Positions 7,781 through 16,071 are shown, counted from the stretch's first letter. The stretch: 24,535 bases of DNA from DAOTTW01 sp034437615 (GCA_034437615.1 DAOTTW010000258.1:1-24535), one strand, 5' to 3'. Numbers and translations: made by a program. Notes: generated by a model from the sequence alone, not told the origin.

Positions 7781-8977
7781 TTACCCGGCGTTGAGGGCGA
7801 TGCGATAAACCGCGCCCTGATAATCAACCACGTACATCTCGCCGCTTTCGTCCTGACCGAACGACGCAATCTGAAAGTCTGTATCCATGAAAACGTCGGA
7901 TTGCCAGTTCATCTGTGCATCACGATACAAGTACCACATGCGGCCACTGCAATAGTCGCCGTACAGGTAGACGCCCTGCAAATCTTCGATCATACCGCGA
8001 TAGACATAGCCGCCGGTCACAGAGCAGCCCGCGCTGTGCGTGTATTCGGCTACTGGCGGCACGGCGTTGCTGGCGTTCACACGCGGGTTAAACACGTTGG
8101 ACGCTTCAAAGGCGTTCCAGCCGTAGTTGCGGCCACCACTGCTCACTGCGGCTTCAAAGTTGATCTCTTCATACTGATTTTGGCCCACATCGCCCAGGTA
8201 CATGTCGCCTGTGGCCATATCGAAGCTGAAGCGCCACACATTGCGCAGCCCATAGGCCCATACTTCGTCTGCGCCGCTGTCGCTGCCCACAAAGGGGTTG
8301 TCGGGTGGGATGGCGTAGCCTGTGTCATCGGGTGCGTTCACATCAATGCGGATGATGGTGCCTAGTAGCGTCTGTGGATTCTGGCCTGCGGCTAGCGGGT
8401 CGTTGGCCGAGCCGCCATCACCCAATGACGCATACAGGTAGCCATCCGGCCCGAACGCCATATGACCGCCGTTGTGGTTGGCGAAGGGCTGTGGCTGCGT
8501 GAAGATAATCTCACCGCTGCTGATGTCGGCCACATTCGGATCATCAGAGACGCTGTATGCTGCGATGTGGGTCGCGCCCTGACGGTTGGTGTAGTTGATG
8601 TAAAACAGGCCGTTCTCGGCGTAATTCGGGTGAAAGGCCAGCCCCAGCAGACCGCGCTCGGTGTAGCCCCGTGTATTGGCGTCCCACGTCACCAGGTTAC
8701 TGACATCCAGAAACACGTTGCGCTCGTAGGTTTCGGGTTGCAGCGCGTAGACAATACCGCCCTGCTGCACCAGGAACAAGCGTCCGCTACCATCATCAGC
8801 AGGCGTAATGAACAGCGGGCGCTGAAGGCCGTCCACTGGCAGGCGCTCGAAGGTGATGATGGCAGGGTTGGGGGGGACATCCCGTGTGATAACGGGGTCG
8901 CCGCCTTGCGTATCCTGCGCAAATGCAGGCACAGTAAAAGCGGCTAACAGCAAAAGACTAATGATAAATCGCTTCAT
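7781..8977 (-). CDS. Secreted glucose/sorbosone dehydrogenase-like (PQQ-type sugar dehydrogenase) beta-propeller
   Basis: 398 residues from the ATG at 8977, chosen because MKRFIISLLLLAAFTVPAFA is a clean signal peptide with an AQ cleavage site and GGAG lies 12 nt upstream. Family marks of the soluble quinoprotein glucose dehydrogenase (GSDH) fold are GLLGLAFHPNYAENGLFYI, NHNGGHMAFGPDGYLYASLG (which includes the His aligned with the catalytic base of soluble glucose dehydrogenase), YGLRNVWRFSFD, LGDVGQNQYEEIN and GRNYGWN. Such enzymes oxidise aldose sugars outside the cytoplasm using PQQ, but many GSDH-fold proteins are untested and no PQQ biosynthesis genes are seen here. Two Cys late in the protein (SAGCSVTGG and YGDYCSG) may form a disulfide. 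The fold is secure; the substrate is unknown. Confidence 0.9.
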   Translation of the reverse strand: MKRFIISLLLLAAFTVPAFAQDTQGGDPVITRDVPPNPAIITFERLPVDGLQRPLFITPADDGSGRLFLVQQGGIVYALQPETYERNVFLDVSNLVTWDANTRGYTERGLLGLAFHPNYAENGLFYINYTNRQGATHIAAYSVSDDPNVADISSGEIIFTQPQPFANHNGGHMAFGPDGYLYASLGDGGSANDPLAAGQNPQTLLGTIIRIDVNAPDDTGYAIPPDNPFVGSDSGADEVWAYGLRNVWRFSFDMATGDMYLGDVGQNQYEEINFEAAVSSGGRNYGWNAFEASNVFNPRVNASNAVPPVAEYTHSAGCSVTGGYVYRGMIEDLQGVYLYGDYCSGRMWYLYRDAQMNWQSDVFMDTDFQIASFGQDESGEMYVVDYQGAVYRIALNAG

Positions 8978-9075
8978 CTGTGTTTCTATCTCCAATCGAA
9001 ATATCTCTATGGTGCAACACTACAAATACGATGCTTAGGCTAACACAGGCAGCTTAACCCCACATGACGCTCGAC

Positions 9076-10206
9076 CTACTTCATGCGCATATCGTACCAG
9101 ACAGGCAGCGACCCTAGCCCCTCAGATAGATACAGGGCCGCCATCTGCAATTGTGAGTAGGCGTTTTCGCGCCGCAGGGGGTAGACCTCATCGCGTGAAC
9201 GGTGCTTGCGCTCGTCTTCGGGGATGGGCGTATCGCTGTTGATAGGTTCGCCCTGTTGCAGCACAAAGCGAAACTGCTTATTGCCCAGGTGCAGGTTAAG
9301 CTCGCCATGCTCGGTGTTGGCCTTTTTCTGCCGCCGCTTGACGACCTCCGTCACATACAGGGATTGCGCTTCATCCGTTCCGACATGCCACACACGCCGC
9401 CGCCCTTTATAGGCGCTCAAGCTGCGCTCGCGTGGGTCCACGACGATGATGTCATAGCGCGTCAGCAGCAGATAAATATTGTGCAGGATCAGCACGAACA
9501 GCAGACCCGCGACCCCTAAGCCCAGATACGGCAATAATTGCGGATTCGGCAGTAGCGTCCCGGCGTTAGGTAAGGCCAGTTCACTGGTCAGTGTGGCGGT
9601 AGAGAGCAAAATATACACGATCATCCAGAAGCCATACCACAACATGCGCGTGAACTTGGTCAGACGCCACTTGAAGCCGCGTTTCAGCACCAATTGCTCT
9701 GCTTGCAGGGACAAGCGCCCGGTTTCGGTCTCGCTGGCGCGGTGCAGCGTCCACCAGCCGCAGCTCAGCGGCAACGGATCTAGCGGCGTTTGCTGCTGGT
9801 TTGCTGGTAGCTCTGGCGGCACCAACAAGAACGAAATGTCGAGTTGTTCGGCCAGCGCTTCCCCCGCTGCTTCGACGACTCCACGATGCGCCTCTTGCGT
9901 GGGGTCGTGCCAGTACGCCAGTTCACACCAGCGGCTCCCACGCTTTGCGGTTAATTCAGGCGATACGATCAGCCCCAGGTGCCAGCTCTGGTCGCTATTT
10001 TGCCAGCCGAGCACGACCTGCATCACGTCATCCGGGCGCAGCAGGCCGCTTTGAGGCAGGCGGCGCGTCTCGCCGAAGCGTAGCGTGTAGCGTAAGCCCT
10101 CATGCGTCGCGACGACCACCGGAATTTCTACGTCGGCATCGCGCATCCGCCATTGATCGGCGTCTATGTCGATGGTGATATTTTCAGCAGCCACTACTTG
10201 ATCCAT
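9076..10206 (-). CDS. Conserved-looking membrane protein of unknown function
   Basis: 376 residues; I do not recognise the family. An N-terminal soluble part (~1-185) is mixed alpha/beta. Two transmembrane helices follow, near MLWYGFWMIVYILLSTATL and YLGLGVAGLLFVLILHNIYL, joined by a short loop rich in Pro/Leu/Asn. A soluble C-terminal part (~255-376) contains a beta-rich stretch (YDIIVVDPRERSLSAYKGRR) that resembles a PH-like or YcxB-type membrane-proximal domain only loosely. There is no signal peptide, so both soluble ends should face the cytoplasm. The ATG at 10206 has a weak GATGG upstream. It precedes the dehydrogenase gene on the same strand with a 98-bp gap, so cotranscription is possible but not certain. 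Confidence 0.75.
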   Translation of the reverse strand: MDQVVAAENITIDIDADQWRMRDADVEIPVVVATHEGLRYTLRFGETRRLPQSGLLRPDDVMQVVLGWQNSDQSWHLGLIVSPELTAKRGSRWCELAYWHDPTQEAHRGVVEAAGEALAEQLDISFLLVPPELPANQQQTPLDPLPLSCGWWTLHRASETETGRLSLQAEQLVLKRGFKWRLTKFTRMLWYGFWMIVYILLSTATLTSELALPNAGTLLPNPQLLPYLGLGVAGLLFVLILHNIYLLLTRYDIIVVDPRERSLSAYKGRRRVWHVGTDEAQSLYVTEVVKRRQKKANTEHGELNLHLGNKQFRFVLQQGEPINSDTPIPEDERKHRSRDEVYPLRRENAYSQLQMAALYLSEGLGSLPVWYDMRMK

Positions 10207-10252
10207 AAACCATCATTCGCTTCGTCTGCTTAGTCAGTACAGCGGCTCATTA

Positions 10253-10291
10253 TGGCAAATTTATGCGGGATTGTGCAGTCAGGGTTTGCCA
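10253..10291. repeat. 7-bp inverted repeat in a divergent intergenic region
   Basis: TGGCAAA (10253-10259) and TTTGCCA (10285-10291) are exact complements, 25 nt apart, inside the 202-bp gap between two divergent genes. It could be a regulator site or chance. The rest of the gap holds only a weak TAGAAT -10 candidate at 10362 for the rightward gene. Confidence 0.35.
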
Positions 10292-10408
10292 GATAACAGC
10301 GTGAAAACAGACGCTAACCCGACTCTCTATTCGCCCTGTCGCATCCGCAAGGCGTCAACGCTAGAATAGCCACGTTTACGACAAGCAAAGATCGCAAGGA
10401 TAGGGTAC

Positions 10409-11404
10409 ATGAAGAAACGTTGGCGCTGGCTATTGAGTGGCCTACTGCTGCTGATTGTCGTGGCTGCAATCGGCCTTTACGTATTCACACAGGGCGTCCG
10501 CAACGCGACCATCAGCGTCCAACGCGACGACCCACCGCAGGTCGTTTCATTTGTATCGGACCGCGCCGGGGATTGGGATATTTTTACGCTTTTCCCCGAT
10601 GGCGAATTGGTCAACCTGACGGATGATGGCAGCGGCGCACACGATTATTTCGTCAGTTGGTCCATGAACGCAGACCCGGACAAGAAAATGAACTTCCTGG
10701 CTAATCGGGGCAACCCGGACGAAACCGGACCCGCACAGATGGACCCGGACGGCGGCAATATCCGCAGTTTGCCCATCTTTCAGGCGATCATGACGACCTT
10801 TCAGCAGCAGCTTTTTGATTGGGACCCGGTGTGGTCGCCGGATGGCGAGCGCCTGGCGTGGATTTCGGTTCGTGACCTGGGCTTAGAGCTTTACGTGGTT
10901 GACGCCGACGCCGAACTCTCGCTTGATAACGCCACACGCCTGACGAATAACGGCGCAGTTACACGGGATTGGTTCGCGGTGTGGTCGCCGGATGGACAGT
11001 ATCTCGCCTATTCATCAGATGAAGCGGGTGACGAGAATATCTACGTGGTGGATGCGGAGACAGGCGAACGCACACAACTCACCGACCACCCGGCGCAGGA
11101 TACGCACCCGATGTATTCGCTGGATGGCTCACAGATTGCGTTTGTGTCGGAGCGTGACACGGCGATTGCAACGGGCACGCTGAACCTGTACATCATGGAC
11201 GCCGATGGGGGCAATCAACGCCGCCTGACGGACGAAATGCGCTTCGATGGTGACCCGCTGTGGTCAGCGGATGGCCGCTATATGATGTACGTCTCCAATC
11301 AAACAGGCAACTGGCATATCTACGTCCGCGACCAGGAACAAGACAGCGTGCGTCAGATCACAGAGGGCGACTCCAATAATCTGTTTCCTGTCTGGCGACC
11401 ATAA
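10409..11404 (+). CDS. Membrane-anchored TolB/PD40-like beta-propeller protein
   Basis: 331 residues. An uncleaved signal-anchor lies at about 7-28 (LLSGLLLLIVVAAIGLYVF) after a basic start. The rest is a series of PD40 repeats of the TolB C-terminal and WD40-like type: SFVSDRAGDWDIFTLFPDG, WSPDGERLAWISVRDLGLELYVVDADA, WSPDGQYLAYSSDEAGDENIYVVDA, YSLDGSQIAFVSERDT and WSADGRYMMYVSNQTGNWHIYV. About six blades are visible. The protein should be displayed outside the membrane and bind a partner or ligand. No Tol-Pal genes are near, so it should not be called TolB. AAGGATAGGG before the ATG supplies the ribosome site. It is followed 36 bp later by the HAD gene on the same strand. Confidence 0.85.
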   Translation: MKKRWRWLLSGLLLLIVVAAIGLYVFTQGVRNATISVQRDDPPQVVSFVSDRAGDWDIFTLFPDGELVNLTDDGSGAHDYFVSWSMNADPDKKMNFLANRGNPDETGPAQMDPDGGNIRSLPIFQAIMTTFQQQLFDWDPVWSPDGERLAWISVRDLGLELYVVDADAELSLDNATRLTNNGAVTRDWFAVWSPDGQYLAYSSDEAGDENIYVVDAETGERTQLTDHPAQDTHPMYSLDGSQIAFVSERDTAIATGTLNLYIMDADGGNQRRLTDEMRFDGDPLWSADGRYMMYVSNQTGNWHIYVRDQEQDSVRQITEGDSNNLFPVWRP

Positions 11405-11440
11405 CACAAGCGCTTGCAACTTTTGCGACAGGGCCACAGC

Positions 11441-12097
11441 ATGACACATATTCGCGCATTGATCTTTGATCTGGATGGGGTCATCGCCAACACCGAGGAA
11501 TTTCACTATCAGGCATGGCAACGCTTAGCCGATGAAGAGAATATCCCCTTCAGCCGCGCTGATAATGAACATCTGCGGGGCCTGACGCGGGATGCCAGCT
11601 TGCGCCGCCTGCTGAATGGGCGCGAACTCGACCTGCCGACATTTGACGCATGGATGCAGCGTAAAGACAGCTACTTCAAGGCACAGATGGCCAGCTTGCG
11701 ACCCGGCGACGCCTTACCCGGCGTTGAAGCGCTCATCCACGAGGCAAAACAAGTCGGTTTAGCGCTTGGGGTGGCGTCTGCTAGCCGTAATGCCCGTCCG
11801 GTGCTGGAAAAAATCGGCTTGCTGGGCGAATTTCAGGTGATTGGTGATGGCTACACAGTCGATAATTCCAAGCCTGCGCCGGATATTTTCCTATGGGTGG
11901 CCGGAGGGTTGGCCGTGCCACCGCGTCAGTGTGTCGTCTTTGAGGATTCACAGGCGGGGGTGCAGGCGGCGCTGACAGGCGGCTTTCAGGTGATTGGCGT
12001 CGGGGATGGCCTGGTCAGGGCGGCGCATCGCTGTGTTGAACGCCTGGACGACCTGACGTTAGCGGAGGTGCTGGAAATTACCGTCGCACGCGCCTAA
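11441..12097 (+). CDS. HAD-superfamily hydrolase, beta-phosphoglucomutase-like
   Basis: 218 residues from the ATG at 11441, chosen because AGGG lies upstream and an earlier TTG would add an unlikely leader. HAD motif I is FDLDGVIANTEE (nucleophile Asp10, acid/base Asp12). The cap contains RGLTRDASLRRLL, the helix typical of beta-phosphoglucomutases, which hold glucose-phosphate isomers with the R..S pair. Motif II is VASASRNA, motif III is the Lys of SKPAPDIF, and motif IV is VFEDSQAGVQAA. A beta-phosphoglucomutase converts beta-glucose-1-phosphate to glucose-6-phosphate in disaccharide phosphorolysis. No maltose or trehalose phosphorylase is nearby, so a related sugar-phosphate phosphatase remains possible. 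It is probably in an operon with the propeller gene. Confidence 0.88.
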   Translation: MTHIRALIFDLDGVIANTEEFHYQAWQRLADEENIPFSRADNEHLRGLTRDASLRRLLNGRELDLPTFDAWMQRKDSYFKAQMASLRPGDALPGVEALIHEAKQVGLALGVASASRNARPVLEKIGLLGEFQVIGDGYTVDNSKPAPDIFLWVAGGLAVPPRQCVVFEDSQAGVQAALTGGFQVIGVGDGLVRAAHRCVERLDDLTLAEVLEITVARA

Positions 12098-12139
12098 TGG
12101 GTAGCAGTAGCAGTAGCAGCACCAATCATCATGGCCTAA

Positions 12140-12514
12140 CTAATCTTCGTCATCCAGCGCCAGCACCAGGCGCACCCCCTTGATGTGCACGGGTTCTTTC
12201 GCGATAAAGAGTTGGCTCAGTACGCGCTCTGTCGGCTCGTCGCGCTCCAATAGAAAGTGGTGCAGATACGTGTTGAGTTCTTCTATGCTTTTATGCAAGG
12301 TGATGCGCTGGCGCGTGTCTTTGCGCTTGGTCGCGCTCCAGAAGGCCACCACAGGCGCTCTCAGGACGTCTTTCAGGGCTGGGCGGTCTTCGTAGTGGTC
12401 GCGCTTGTGGTCCTTCTTACTTTTTTCGCCCCATTCGCGCTCATGCTGCTCGACCAGTGCCATGAATGCATCGGTGCGGTCCCCCTGCGGCTGATCTTTC
12501 TTACGTCGAAACAC
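12140..12514 (-). CDS. Small charged protein of unknown function
   Basis: 124 residues from a GTG at 12514, chosen because an AGGGGGT ribosome site sits just before it; the open frame runs further to a TTG at 12550 with no site. The start is very basic (FRRKKDQ), the first half is rich in Lys/Arg/Glu/His, and the second half looks like a compact fold (TLHKSIEELNTYLHHFLLERDE, then a strand-rich GVRLVLAL tail ending DDED). There is no signal peptide or membrane segment. I do not recognise the family. It lies 60 bp after the thioredoxin gene on the same strand and converges with the HAD gene. Confidence 0.65.
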   Translation of the reverse strand: MFRRKKDQPQGDRTDAFMALVEQHEREWGEKSKKDHKRDHYEDRPALKDVLRAPVVAFWSATKRKDTRQRITLHKSIEELNTYLHHFLLERDEPTERVLSQLFIAKEPVHIKGVRLVLALDDED

Positions 12515-12574
12515 GGCACCCCCTTGTTGTATTGTGTTCGAGTGCGGCAAAGCGCGTGTGACGCAAAAAAGCCG

Positions 12575-13063
12575 CTACAATTGGCTAAGAATGCCTGCTA
12601 AATCCGGCGTGCTGCTGCTGCGCAGGCGTTCAGCGCCGGATGCATCGTACAGCACATAGGTCGGCGTCATGGATAGACCGAAGCGCTCGCGTAGTTGGTC
12701 GCCGGGTGGGTTATGGATGTCGATGAGCAGGCTGTCGATGCCTTCAGCGGCCAGTTGTGGCGTCAGGTCACGCACAGCGGGCAGGCTCGCCATGCACGCC
12801 AGGCAATAATTCGAGTACAGCACAACCAGCGTAGGCCGCCCGTTAGCAAGCGCCTGCTCCACCTGTGCCACGCTCTGCACATCCCCGTTGGCCGGATAGC
12901 GCAGCAGCACGCTCATCAGCAGCACGCCGAAAATATACCACATAAAGACGCCCACACGCAGCAAGGCTTGCGCCTTGCGCCAGCGCCACAGCGCGAACAG
13001 CAGCAGCAGGCCCAGGCCCACTGCCGCGATCATAAACGAGAACTGATTGCCGAGTTGCAGCAT
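12575..13063 (-). CDS. Membrane-anchored thioredoxin-fold protein
   Basis: 162 residues. Two hydrophobic helices (about 8-27 and 36-54) with a basic loop between them anchor the protein. A thioredoxin domain follows: TLVVLYSNYCLACMASLPAV carries the redox pair Cys87-Leu-Ala-Cys90, and TPTYVLYD carries the cis-proline Pro134. With two helices both ends lie on the same side; the basic inter-helix loop suggests that the loop is cytoplasmic and the thioredoxin domain is outside, where it could reduce or form disulfides. The ATG at 13063 directly follows the TAG of the upstream gene with no spacer, so translation is probably coupled; AGAGG about 9 nt upstream is inside that gene. Confidence 0.85.
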   Translation of the reverse strand: MLQLGNQFSFMIAAVGLGLLLLFALWRWRKAQALLRVGVFMWYIFGVLLMSVLLRYPANGDVQSVAQVEQALANGRPTLVVLYSNYCLACMASLPAVRDLTPQLAAEGIDSLLIDIHNPPGDQLRERFGLSMTPTYVLYDASGAERLRSSSTPDLAGILSQL

Positions 13064-14350
13064 CTAGGTGGCCTCTTGCAGCAGCGCCCGTGCTTGTTCA
13101 GCACTTGGCGCGAACGTGACGAGGCTGCCTGCTCCGTCAACATCTGCATAACACAGCGTCGCGGCATCGCTGCTGTAACAAGCGTCGTCTGCGCTGGCTG
13201 CAAAGCGGGTTGCGGCATACTCGCGCTGTGCCTGCGCGAATTCGGCGCGTTCGGCGCTGCTATCCCATTCCAGGCGCAATGCGAAAGCCAGCGCATTTTC
13301 GGCCCCTGCATCCTCATAGATGCGGTAAGTATCGCCACCCCAACCCGCAGCAGCCGCTTGTGCGCTTGCGCCTTCAAGCTGCACGTTCAGATACTCACTC
13401 AGGTAGAATTCGCCCAGCGTGCCCGTCTCGGCCAGTGACCAGCTATCACCCAACACAGACGCGGCATCAGCCAATTCGACTGTTAGCGGCATTTCACCAG
13501 CCATGTATTTTTGCGGGTGCAGAATTTGCTCGGTTGACACAGGCGGATTGTCGAAGGCGGCATCCACCGCGCCCCAATCACGGCTATCCACAAGCGCGAT
13601 CACGTATTGGCTGCCGACATTGTAAGGCCACAGTAGCTCCGTGCCCAGGATGTCCGGCAAGCCCGCTGGCAGCGTCAGATTGCCCGCCTGTAGGCCGCCT
13701 GCCAACAACGCTATTGAGGTGCGCAGCGGGTTTTGCTCTGCGATGCGCGTCGTGTAGAGGTTCATAATCGTGGTCGCATCACCTTCGACCAGCGCCAACG
13801 ACGCCAGCACACGATCTCGGTTTTCGAGGTCCTCAAGCTCCGTCAGGAACGCATTCAGGTCGTGGTTCTGGTCTTGCAGCACATGCACGTATTCATGCAC
13901 GTAGACGATCTGCTCTAGCAGGGGCAAACGCGCTTCGGGTTGCTGGCCGGAAAGCAAAATCACGTTCATCTCCTTGCTTTCGGTGTCATAAAAGCCTGCT
14001 ACCTGATCCTGATACAAGCTAATCAGCACTTCGCGCAGGTCAATATCGGGGTCCATCAGGCCAAAAGCGGCGTAGAAGCGCACATCCTCGGCCAGTATTT
14101 CATCGGTCAGTTCAGCGCGGAATGTCTCTTCGATGTATTGCGCGACATCCACACGCGATGGAAACAACCGCTGTAGCGGCGCTTGCGGTTCCAGGCCACG
14201 CACACGCTCCACAAAGGTCTCTAGCGCGTCGAAGTGCTCGGCCAGTTCTTCACTGATCTGCATGTCTGCGCTGGTTTCGGTCTCTGCGTTGTCCTGGGCC
14301 TGGCTCACTAGCCCCAATGACAACAGCATCAGTATCAACAGATAACGCAT
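13064..14350 (-). CDS. Secreted HEXXH zinc metalloprotease-like protein
   Basis: 428 residues with a signal peptide (MRYLLILMLLSLGLVSQA, cleavage near AQ-DN). The zincin motif HEYVH (152-156) stands in VYVHEYVHVLQDQNHDL, and a third-ligand candidate, Glu189 in ALVEGDATT, lies about 33 residues later, the gluzincin spacing. A conserved-looking stretch before the helix (DQVAGFYDTESKEMNVIL) matches the strand that lines the cleft in such enzymes. The C-terminal half is of unknown fold and contains two Cys (DACYSSDAATLCYAD) that could form a disulfide. Start: ATG at 14350 with GAGGAA about 7 nt upstream. It is the first gene of a unit with the membrane thioredoxin. Proteolysis is inferred from the motif; the substrate is unknown. 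Confidence 0.8.
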   Translation of the reverse strand: MRYLLILMLLSLGLVSQAQDNAETETSADMQISEELAEHFDALETFVERVRGLEPQAPLQRLFPSRVDVAQYIEETFRAELTDEILAEDVRFYAAFGLMDPDIDLREVLISLYQDQVAGFYDTESKEMNVILLSGQQPEARLPLLEQIVYVHEYVHVLQDQNHDLNAFLTELEDLENRDRVLASLALVEGDATTIMNLYTTRIAEQNPLRTSIALLAGGLQAGNLTLPAGLPDILGTELLWPYNVGSQYVIALVDSRDWGAVDAAFDNPPVSTEQILHPQKYMAGEMPLTVELADAASVLGDSWSLAETGTLGEFYLSEYLNVQLEGASAQAAAAGWGGDTYRIYEDAGAENALAFALRLEWDSSAERAEFAQAQREYAATRFAASADDACYSSDAATLCYADVDGAGSLVTFAPSAEQARALLQEAT

Positions 14351-14392
14351 TAAAATTCCTCACTGATTTGTCATCTATGTAACAGCACATGT

Positions 14393-14422
14393 ATTGTAGG
14401 CCATGATTGATCGCAAACTCAA
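14393..14422 (-). promoter_or_regulatory. Candidate promoter for the metalloprotease/thioredoxin unit
   Basis: Reading the minus strand, TTGAGT (14417-14422), an 18-nt spacer and TACAAT (14393-14398) lie about 43 nt before the metalloprotease ATG. It is back to back with the methyltransferase promoter in a 176-bp divergent gap. Confidence 0.5.
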
Positions 14423-14468
14423 TGTGCGGTTGCCTCTGTTCATATTGGGTTTGGGTTCAGTTTCTGGA

Positions 14469-14496
14469 TTGAACCGCCTACTATTTCAATTAAAAT
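14469..14496 (+). promoter_or_regulatory. Candidate promoter for the methyltransferase-like gene
   Basis: TTGAAC (14469-14474), a 16-nt spacer and TAAAAT (14491-14496), 30 nt before the ATG at 14527, in an AT-rich stretch unusual for this window. Confidence 0.5.
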
Positions 14497-14526
14497 AAAG
14501 GTCCGCGTATAACAGGTAGAGTGGCC

Positions 14527-15375
14527 ATGACAGTCACGCACGAGCACGAGCAAAGTGGTATCCCGATGAGCCGGGATCGTTCTTCGTATAAGCTGCTGGG
14601 CAGCACACATGAGGCACGCGGGTCGGAAATTCAGGCAGCAGCCCGCGCCGAACTGATCCCCACAGCCGAAACACGTGCGCTCAGTTCACCCGCAGGGCGC
14701 GTCTTTGCACGCCTTGCACGCAGCATCGGTATCAACCAGTCCTTGCAAAATTATCTGGCGTTCCGGCCTTTCGGTATGATCGAAATGCTGAAGCGGGCCA
14801 TCCCACCCGGCATCACACACCCACACATTCTAGATCCCGTCGCAGGCTACACCCCGCAGATGATCTGGCTGGCGCAGCAGATGCCCAATGCGCACGTCTA
14901 CGAAGTCGATATGCCAGAGGTCATCAGCGACAAGGCGCAGCGGCTACGTAACGGCAAAGGGGTCGTCATCCCGCAAAACCTGACCTGGTATGGCGAAAAC
15001 CTGCGCGAAACGCCGTTGAGCAAAGTGCTTGATGAGAAGAAAATGCACGTCATCATTGCGATGTCGGCGTTTTTGCGGCCCGCTGAGTACGTGCGCCTGT
15101 TGCGTTACTTGGGCGAAAACCTGACGGCGGATGGCACGATTGTCGGTACGATCCCCTGGCAAGCCGGCATGGACGCGCTCGCCCGCGTCAGCCTGCTGTA
15201 CCGCGTGCAAGTGGGGCCGCTGCCGGGTGTGGTGGATAACGTTGATGTGATTTACGAGCGCTACCGAGATGCAGGCTTCAGCGACATCACCATTACCAGC
15301 TTTCCTGAGCTAGCCCGTGAATTGGGCTATCCTGAACCCGCCGATATCGAGCGTCTGGTGCTGGCGAAACGCTAA
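14527..15375 (+). CDS. Putative class I SAM-dependent methyltransferase
   Basis: 282 residues from the ATG at 14527 (AGGTAGAG upstream); a GTG at 14521 is equally possible. After a polar ~35-residue leader the protein has a helical lid (RVFARLARSIGINQSLQNYL), then a Rossmann-like core: ILDPVAGYTPQMIWLAQQMP in the position of motif I, an acidic residue after the next strand (VYEVDMPEVI), MHVIIAMSAF at motif IV and GTIVGTIPW at motif V. The layout resembles the leucine carboxyl methyltransferase-like group. The glycine motif is irregular (DPVAGYTP rather than DxGxG), so SAM binding is plausible but not proven. It converges with rnhB, the two stop codons touching at 15375/15376. Confidence 0.65.
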   Translation: MTVTHEHEQSGIPMSRDRSSYKLLGSTHEARGSEIQAAARAELIPTAETRALSSPAGRVFARLARSIGINQSLQNYLAFRPFGMIEMLKRAIPPGITHPHILDPVAGYTPQMIWLAQQMPNAHVYEVDMPEVISDKAQRLRNGKGVVIPQNLTWYGENLRETPLSKVLDEKKMHVIIAMSAFLRPAEYVRLLRYLGENLTADGTIVGTIPWQAGMDALARVSLLYRVQVGPLPGVVDNVDVIYERYRDAGFSDITITSFPELARELGYPEPADIERLVLAKR

Positions 15376-16071
15376 TCAGCCCTTCAAGCGCAGCAGCACC
15401 GGGCGGTAATTGGTACGATGCAGGGGCGTAACGCCGTACTGTTGCAGGGCAGCGCGATGGGCCTCCGTCCCATAACCCTTGTTGCTGGCGAAGCCGTACT
15501 GAGGGTATTTTTCGGCCATCTGCACCATGAAGGCGTCGCGGTGCACCTTCGCTAATACGCTGGCGGCGGCGATGCTCAGCGAATGCTGGTCCCCGGCGAC
15601 AATGCTCAACTGCGGAAACGTTTGAAGCTGCTCCGGCCATGCCATGTAATCCAGAAATAAGCAATCCGGCCTGAAGCTCGCTGTTTGGCTGTCTGCATCT
15701 GTGAATTGCATTTGCATAGCGGCTTCCAGCGCCCGTTGCATGGCCAGTTGTGTTGCAGGGTTGATGCCCTTTGTGCTGATTTCTGCTGCGGATGCTTCAC
15801 CAATGCCCCAGGCCAGCGCCACATCTTTAATTTGTTCGACCAGCGTCACACGTTGCAGGTGGGTCATTTGCTTGCTGTCCTTAACGCCCTTTAGCTTACG
15901 GCCCAGGTCGCGGCGTGCTAAGGGCAATGCCACCGCACCGACGACCACCGGGCCTGCCCAGGGACCGCGCCCGACTTCATCCAGGCCCAGGATGTATTGA
16001 AAGCCCCGGCTGAAGAATTCGCGCTCATGCTTGAGGCTGGCGGTTCTGTCCTTGCGTTTCTCGCCGTTCAT
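15376..16071 (-). CDS. rnhB: Ribonuclease HII
   Basis: 231 residues. RNase HII nicks 5' of ribonucleotides embedded in DNA and starts ribonucleotide excision repair. The signature LDEVGRGPWAGPVVVGAVALP gives catalytic Asp31 and Glu32; LFLDYM gives Asp141; SIAAASVLAKVHRD gives Asp179, completing the DEDD set. The C-terminal YGFASNKGYGT and HR..Y segments are also typical. The ~20-residue basic leader before the core is slightly longer than usual. The ATG at 16071, after a G-rich run, lies 47 bp inside the 3' end of the upstream glycosyltransferase gene, so the two are almost certainly cotranscribed. Confidence 0.96.
   Translation of the reverse strand: MNGEKRKDRTASLKHEREFFSRGFQYILGLDEVGRGPWAGPVVVGAVALPLARRDLGRKLKGVKDSKQMTHLQRVTLVEQIKDVALAWGIGEASAAEISTKGINPATQLAMQRALEAAMQMQFTDADSQTASFRPDCLFLDYMAWPEQLQTFPQLSIVAGDQHSLSIAAASVLAKVHRDAFMVQMAEKYPQYGFASNKGYGTEAHRAALQQYGVTPLHRTNYRPVLLRLKG

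Noticed and set aside
7781..8977. Naming the sugar dehydrogenase as PQQ glucose dehydrogenase
   Set aside because: The fold and the catalytic His region fit, but the cofactor and substrate cannot be shown from this sequence and no PQQ genes are present, so no gene symbol was given.
10409..11404. Naming the propeller gene tolB
   Set aside because: It has PD40 repeats but a membrane anchor in place of the TolB N-terminal domain, and no tol or pal neighbours.
12101..12118. Hexamer GTAGCA repeated three times between convergent genes
   Set aside because: Three copies of a short unit are too few to call a functional repeat and no structure or motif is associated with it.
12695..13438. Plus-strand open frame of 247 codons
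   Set aside because: It lies opposite the thioredoxin and metalloprotease genes, both of which have clear motifs and signals; the translation is low in hydrophobic cores and unlike a protein.
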